Positions 60,901-64,000 of a stretch of 64,000 bases of DNA are shown here, piece after piece. Position numbers and translations under genes: made by a program. Origin of the DNA: Paroedura picta (taxonomy: Eukaryota > Chordata > Lepidosauria > Squamata > Gekkonidae). The notes below the pieces were generated by a model. That model was not told the DNA's origin. It worked only from the letters and a program-made list of their open reading frames with translations, and made no database searches. Positions within the stretch are counted from its first letter, which is position 1, and the number at the start of each line of letters is the position of its first letter. Where the stretch lies: contig NC_135369.1 in the NCBI RefSeq assembly GCF_049243985.1, forward strand, positions 24,970,765-25,034,764, in the 5' to 3' direction.

Positions 60901-63807
60901 AGTTTTCCATTAATCTCTGACAATCCAGCCAATAGTTCTTGACAGCATGCTTCTTGAATATTTTTCTGTGCTCTTCCCTCAGATTCTTGAATGTTCCTCA
61001 GGATAACCTGAATGTTATTCTGAGTTCTGTCCTCAAATAGTTGCACTTGATATACCAATATTCGCCATAGGTTTTCCACCTTTTTTTTGTTTTTTCATCA
61101 TCACTTTCTTCTACTTTACTTTTATCTTTTTGACATGTTCCAGTTGCCATTATTTTTTTTGCCCTTGTTTCTAAAAATATTATACACATTTTCCATATAC
61201 CTTTTTCTATGTAGATATCAGAGTTTACAGCTATCATATTTTATATTGTTTAAATGATCAAAGTATAGAGAATATCTGTTATAATGGAGAAATATGTTAT
61301 TTTAAATCTGTATGAATAACAGTAAAAGAAATGGAAAATATGGCTTATTTCCTAATCATCATTTCAGAATCACAAAACATTTTATGTCTTCTATTAAAAT
61401 GAAAATGTAGTAAGAAAGGGAAGGGGAGAGAAATAAAAAGGAAAAAAGTAATGGGGAAGACAGAATGGGAGGGGACAGAAGAAGAAGAGTTGGTTCTTAT
61501 ATGCCGCTTTTCCCTACCCGAAGGAGGCTCAAAGGGGCTTACAGTCGCCTTCCCTTTCCTCTCCCCACAACAGACACCCTGTGAGGTGGGTGAGGCTGAG
61601 AGAGCCCTGATATCACAGCTCGGTCAGAACAGTTTTATCAGTGCTGTGGGGAGCCCAAGGTCATCCAGCTGGCTGCATGTGGGGGAGTGCAGAATCGAAC
61701 CCAGCTCACCAGATTAGAAGTACGCACTCCTAACCCCTACACCAAACTACACCAAAGGGAGGGGAGAGAGAGAGAAAAGAACCAGAAACAAAAATGGGGG
61801 AAAAGATTTTATATTAAGTATTATTGAAAGTTATATTTAAAAAGAAATAATGGAAAATATATCAATTTCTTTGATTTGTTGGTTCCACAGTCTATAATCT
61901 TATATTTCACCCAGAGAAGGCCAAGAAATAAAAAAGTAAAAGAAGGGGGGGGCTTGATTTTGAATGTTTAAAGCACTGTAGATATTATCTCAGCAGTAAA
62001 ATTCCACAGGCTCCTGGACCTTTTGAGATTTTACTGAGTAGGTTCTGCACATACAGCCTCAAGCTTTCCCTCTCTGCAGCCACAGGGATTAGAAACTTTC
62101 TTTTTGTTCATGATACCTAAGAATCTCAAAAGGTTGGTTTGTACAGTGTAGCATCCTTAGGTCTCAGACTTGACTGAGAATAATGCCCAGGGAGGAGCAT
62201 GTTCACTCTTTCACCAAAGTGGCTTAAGTCTGCTTTGGCAGAGGATTCTTCACCCTCCCTTTCTGGAGTCCTCCAACAAGAAAGGTTGCTCAGTTCAGAC
62301 TTACTTGAGGAATAAGAAGTATTCCACAAGAATGTAGAAAATCAGGAAGATGATGATGTACCAGGCACCTAGAAGGGAGAAAGGGAAGGAAATGAGTGGA
62401 CAGCTCCAGAGCATCCTAGCATCCAACCACAATTGTGTTGCCCATCTAGCCATGGTTCTCCCACACGTCTCTTTTCAATTTCAACAAGAATGTTGGCTGG
62501 AGCAGGTCACTGCAGTTATGTTATCTGAACTGGCTTCCAGTTTGCTTCCAGTTCAAAGTGCTAAAGGTTTGGGACTTTTCAGTTTAGGAAATAGACAACA
62601 AAGTGGAGACATGATAGAGGCTGATAAAATTATGCACAGGATGGAAAGAGTTGTCAAAGAGAAATTTTTCTTTGTCTACTAAAATAGTACAACTGGGGAG
62701 CATCCAGTGAAGCTGATGGTCAGTAAATTCAAGACAGACAAAAGGAAATACACAGCGAGTGATTAAAATGTAGAATTTGCTGCCAGAAGATGTAGTGATC
62801 GCCATAGGCATAGACAAGAGGATTAGTCAGGGAGGTTCATCAGTGGCTTCTAGCCATAGTGTTAGAGGGAGCCAGCATTTGGATCCTCGTTGCAGGAGGC
62901 AACATCAACAGAAGGCCTTGGCCTCCATGCCTTGTTGTTCCTCCAAAAGAAATTCTTGGTCATTGTGTGAGACAGGATGCTGGACTAGGCAGACCACTGG
63001 TTCTTCCTATGGGACACAAATACCTTAAGGACTACCTGCTACCACATGATAAATATGATAATATTCACAGGCCCTGTTTCAGGTGCTGACGGCATCCAAA
63101 GCCAGACATGTGGCAGCCCCAGGAAGGGCTTAGTTATAGCACGAAACCTGTGGCATTCCAGCCTCATGAAGATTAATCTGTACTTTATTATTGTCTTCTG
63201 TTTCATCTGGCCTTCCCTTATTAACCCTCCTTCTTGTTTGTCTTAGCTGCCGGTTATCATATATGTACCATCTTTAATGCTGGCTTGTATTGTAATTTTA
63301 ACTATTTCGTATCCCCGTTGGGCAAAAAAGGCAGGATAAGGTAAAGGTAAAGGTAAAGGTATCCCCTGTGCAAGCACCGAGTCATGTCTGACCCTTGGGG
63401 TGACGCCCTCTAGCGTTTTCATGGCAGACTCAATACGGGGTGGTTTGCCAGTGCCTTCCCCAGTCATGACCATTTACCCCCCAGCAAGCTGGGTACTCAT
63501 TTTACCGACCTCGGAAGGATGGAAGGCTGAGTCAACCTTGAGCCGGCTGCTGGGATTGAACTCCCAGCCTCATGGGCAAAGTTTTCAGGCGGCTGCCTTA
63601 TCACTCTGCGCCACAAGAGGCTCTAAAAAGGCAGGATACAAAGCTTTAAATAAATAAACTAGCCTTTATGATAGCACGTCAGGTAGATGAGTGACCAGTC
63701 GTCCAAGGTGAAGAACTGGAAGAGGGTGAAGATGGTGTTGAAGAGGTCCCCAAAATGCTTTGGGTCAGCTTCCTCAAATAGTTCGCGCAGCATCACAGAA
63801 GACATGA
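50205..63807 (-). CDS. CATSPER1: CATSPER1, sperm cation channel alpha subunit 1 (3' part; 5' exons beyond window)
   Basis: CATSPER1 is a pore-forming subunit of the sperm flagellar, pH-gated calcium channel. Coding exons found, in transcript order: 63807-63664, 62368-62305, 57031-56959, 54424-54367, 52201-52117, 50469-50205. Exon 63807-63664 encodes the pore loop with the TLDDW selectivity signature ([16 protein letters not shown]). The next two encode S6 ([19 protein letters not shown], then [16 protein letters not shown]). The rest encode the cytoplasmic C-terminus, including [18 protein letters not shown] and [10 protein letters not shown], which match the family's C-terminal region. Phases close at every junction if the exon ending at 63664 uses a GC donor (63663-63662). 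The last exon reads through to a stop at 50205, giving about 45 residues beyond the usual family end. The His-rich N-terminus and S1-S5 must lie right of 64000. A minus-strand AATAAA at 49622-49617 could be the poly(A) signal. Confidence 0.93.
50551..50600 (+). mobile_element. CR1 LINE scrap in CATSPER1 intron
   Basis: CTGGTTCGGCCTCATTTGGA, GTACTGTGTTCAGTTTTGGG matches the CR1 ORF2 region coding for [10 protein letters not shown]. Confidence 0.65.
50838..50956 (-). mobile_element. tRNA-headed SINE, internally deleted
   Basis: CATGAAGCTTTCTTATACTG, GTCTACTCAGACTGGCAATG, CAGATGCTTTGTCACTGAGC: same family as 48875-49292. Confidence 0.6.
51085..51235 (-). mobile_element. Dispersed repeat with best-preserved hammerhead-like motif
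   Basis: Minus strand: CTGATGA (51210-51204), stem GAGTGC (51202-51197) and GCACTC (51194-51189), GAAA (51188-51185), then GCTCACGCCTTGAATAAATC and TTGGTTTTAAAGGTGC. A second partial copy of the same family in plus orientation is at 51300-51345. Confidence 0.75.
51800..51994 (+). mobile_element. LINE tail ending in (AAT)n
   Basis: TTGTAAGCCGCCTTGAGTTC then ACGGCAGTATAAAAGTTTAA and 15 or more AAT units (51949-51994). Confidence 0.7.
51997..52089. mobile_element. Internally deleted palindromic hAT-type MITE
   Basis: Both ends (CAGGGGTAGTTAACCTG and GGTTGACTACCTCTG) and one full arm remain; most of the left arm is gone. It abuts an (AAT)n microsatellite and lies 28 bp left of the CATSPER1 exon ending at 52117. 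Confidence 0.8.
52383..52750 (+). mobile_element. CR1/L2-clade LINE, 5'-truncated 3' end
   Basis: The plus strand encodes [20 protein letters not shown], then [12 protein letters not shown], the usual end of CR1/L2 ORF2 (LRQLHWLPVxxRIxFKxL). The 3' UTR ends AGGGAAGGGCGGTATAAAAA and (TAGA)n/(CAGA)n. Confidence 0.8.
52910..53160 (-). mobile_element. Repeat with hammerhead-like core (Penelope-like candidate)
   Basis: Minus strand: CTGAAGA (53051-53045), a GGCC-arm hairpin closing on CTACGTA, GAAA (53028-53025), then TGGGTCTGTAGTTG. This spacing recalls the ribozyme motif described at Penelope-like element ends. No reverse transcriptase is present. Confidence 0.45.
53964..54259. mobile_element. 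hAT-type non-autonomous element
   Basis: Perfect 8-bp duplication GCTCAGAG at 53956-53963 and 54260-54267. Left end CAGCCTTTCACTATTTT, right end TTTAGAAAGCCTG. This copy fixes the superfamily for its relatives. It ends 108 bp left of a CATSPER1 exon. Confidence 0.88.
54655..54835 (+). mobile_element. LINE tail-like AT-rich fragment
   Basis: GTTTTATTATTGAAACTTTT, TTTACTGCTTTGGAGACTTG, GGGTGGGAAAGTGTCATACA: a decayed LINE 3' end. Confidence 0.4.
55072..55215 (-). mobile_element. CR1 LINE 3' end
   Basis: AACATAAGAAGAACCCTGCT, AGGCCAGTAGTCCATCTAGT and ATCTTGTCTCACACAGTGGC: complement of the CR1 3' UTR seen at 62830-63035. Confidence 0.75.
55229..55518 (-). mobile_element. Sauria SINE
   Basis: Inverted full-length copy from AAAGTAAAGGTAAAGGTATC to CGCCACAAGAGGCTC between 12-bp duplications TTCAGAGGATTA (55217-55228 and 55519-55530). 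Confidence 0.95.
56240..56440 (-). mobile_element. CR1 LINE fragment
   Basis: TCCATCCTGAATTTACTGCC, GATTGAATGCCCTCGGGTTC, TTCTCTTTGTCAACTTTTTC is the complement of the CR1 segment seen in plus orientation at 62600-62780. Confidence 0.65.
56532..56668. mobile_element. Palindromic hAT-type MITE
   Basis: Foldback of 137 bp with a perfect 8-bp target duplication CTGTAGCT at 56524-56531 and 56669-56676. Lies in a CATSPER1 intron. Confidence 0.93.
57184..57310 (-). mobile_element. LINE tail with (GTT)n
   Basis: (TTG)n at 57184-57211, then CAATTTGTTACAGTATCTTA and CCCATTAAAACCCCATTAAA; same unit as 37598-37760. Confidence 0.6.
57350..57510 (-). mobile_element. tRNA-derived SINE tail with expanded (GAA)n
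   Basis: About 27 AGA triplets (57350-57432) continue directly into GAGCTGGTTCTTATATGCCG, the tail end of the tRNA SINE family. Only the 3' part of the SINE remains (to about 57507). Confidence 0.85.
57880..57942. repeat. (GGAA/GAAA/GAAC)n microsatellite
   Basis: Runs of GGAAAGAA, GGAAGGAA and GAACGAACGAAC in a CATSPER1 intron. Confidence 0.85.
59195..59515 (-). mobile_element. BovB (RTE) LINE, 3' fragment
   Basis: Minus strand encodes [20 protein letters not shown], then [20 protein letters not shown] and [19 protein letters not shown], the diagnostic end of BovB ORF2. The 3' end reads GGGTCGGACACGACTTCGCA then CAACAACAA. 5'-truncated. Confidence 0.93.
59560..59662 (+). mobile_element. LINE tail
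   Basis: ATGTGAACCACCCTGAGCCT, GGGCGGTATACAAATGTAAT and (ATAA)n. Confidence 0.65.
60509..60690. mobile_element. Mariner-like MITE with TA target site
   Basis: Inverted ends CAGTATTTGCTGGCGTATAA and TTATACGCCGGCAAATACGG, flanked by TA on both sides (60507-60508 and 60691-60692). An extra internal GTCGTCTTATACGCCGG repeats the end. Inserted in a LINE tail with (ACAA)n/(CATA)n. Confidence 0.75.
60745..60773. repeat. (ACAA)n microsatellite
   Basis: Tail of the LINE fragment ending GAGGCGGGGTATAAACAAAC. Confidence 0.85.
61478..61755 (-). mobile_element. tRNA-derived SINE
   Basis: Nearly full copy, from GAAGAAGAAGAGTTGGTTCT to CCCCTACACCAAACTACACC. Flanks GGGAGGGGA (about 61468 and 61757) look like a short target duplication. 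Confidence 0.88.
62555..63035 (+). mobile_element. CR1 LINE 3' end
   Basis: GGAGACATGATAGAGGCTGA, ATTATGCACAGGATGGAAAG, AATTTGCTGCCAGAAGATGT, TGTGAGACAGGATGCTGGAC: the usual CR1 ORF2 end and 3' UTR order, in a CATSPER1 intron. Confidence 0.8.
63339..63624 (-). mobile_element. Sauria SINE next to CATSPER1 splice donor
   Basis: Inverted full-length copy between 14-bp duplications AAAAAGGCAGGATA (63325-63338 and 63625-63638). Its head end is about 38 bp from the probable GC donor at 63663-63662. Confidence 0.96.
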
Positions 63808-63853
63808 CTGGGAAGCAGGGAGGGAAGTAAAGCTAAGGAGCTAATTTCAAGGA

Positions 63854-64000
63854 AGAAGAAGAAGAAGAAGAAGAAGAGTTGGTTCATATATGCCGCTTTC
63901 CCCTACCCGAAGGAGGCTCAAAGCGGCTTACAGTCGCCTTCCCATTCCTCTCCCCACAACAGACACCCTGTGAGGTGGGTGAGGCTGAGAGAGCCCTGAT
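63854..64000 (-). mobile_element. tRNA-derived SINE cut by window end
   Basis: GAAGAAGAAGAAGAGTTGGT, CCCTACCCGAAGGAGGCTCA and CACCCTGTGAGGTGGGTGAG; the tRNA head lies beyond 64000. Confidence 0.9.

Larger units (their letters stand above)
58150..61240 (-). mobile_element. L1-like LINE, decayed, with nested insertions
   Basis: On the minus strand 61237-60846 encodes a coiled-coil-rich ORF1-like start ([18 protein letters not shown]). 60170-60050 encodes the endonuclease start ([15 protein letters not shown], then in another frame [14 protein letters not shown]). 59790-59730 gives GDLNGILD, and 58930-58880 gives IWEVSKA..LRGLL. These match the L1 ORF2 order NxNGL, LQETH, GDFN, WxxxKAxLRG. Several frameshifts and stops show it is dead. 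BovB, LINE-tail and mariner-like pieces have inserted into it. Confidence 0.7.

Overview
This window is nuclear DNA from a vertebrate, almost certainly a squamate reptile (lizard grade; a gecko is possible but cannot be shown). Three multi-exon vertebrate genes are present. The repeats fit squamates: Sauria SINEs with a BovB-like 3' end, 5S-rRNA-derived SINEs, a BovB LINE fragment, CR1/L2 LINE tails, an L1-like LINE, and many short hAT-type elements with 8-bp target duplications. No retrovirus or LTR element could be established.

Layout. 1-3.2 kb: intergenic, repeat-rich. 3.2-21.4 kb: SF3B2 (splicing factor 3b subunit 2) on the minus strand, apparently complete, 21 coding exons, 859 aa, with a CpG-rich promoter near 21.25-21.65 kb and a poly(A) signal at 3196-3201. 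21.7-27.6 kb: repeats without a recognised gene. 27.68-28.07 kb: a CpG-rich block with CCAAT and CRE-like motifs and no assigned transcript. 28.6-45.1 kb: the EURL (C21orf91) orthologue on the plus strand, with a GC-rich promoter, a probable non-coding first exon, four coding exons (292 aa) and two poly(A) signals. 45.1-50.2 kb: intergenic repeats. 50.2-63.8 kb: the 3' part of CATSPER1 on the minus strand (pore, S6 and cytoplasmic C-terminus); its 5' exons lie beyond the right edge.

SF3B2 and EURL are head-to-head, and EURL and CATSPER1 are tail-to-tail. The three genes do not form one pathway: SF3B2 belongs to the U2 snRNP, EURL is a conserved protein linked to neural development, and CATSPER1 is the sperm flagellar calcium channel. 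SF3B2 and CATSPER1 are near neighbours in human 11q13, but EURL is on human chromosome 21, so its place here is the main gene-level surprise. Other points worth a look are a probable GC-AG intron in CATSPER1 next to a SINE, hammerhead-like motifs with covarying stems in a dispersed repeat, and near-perfect palindromic hAT elements, one of them 33 nt from an SF3B2 splice donor.
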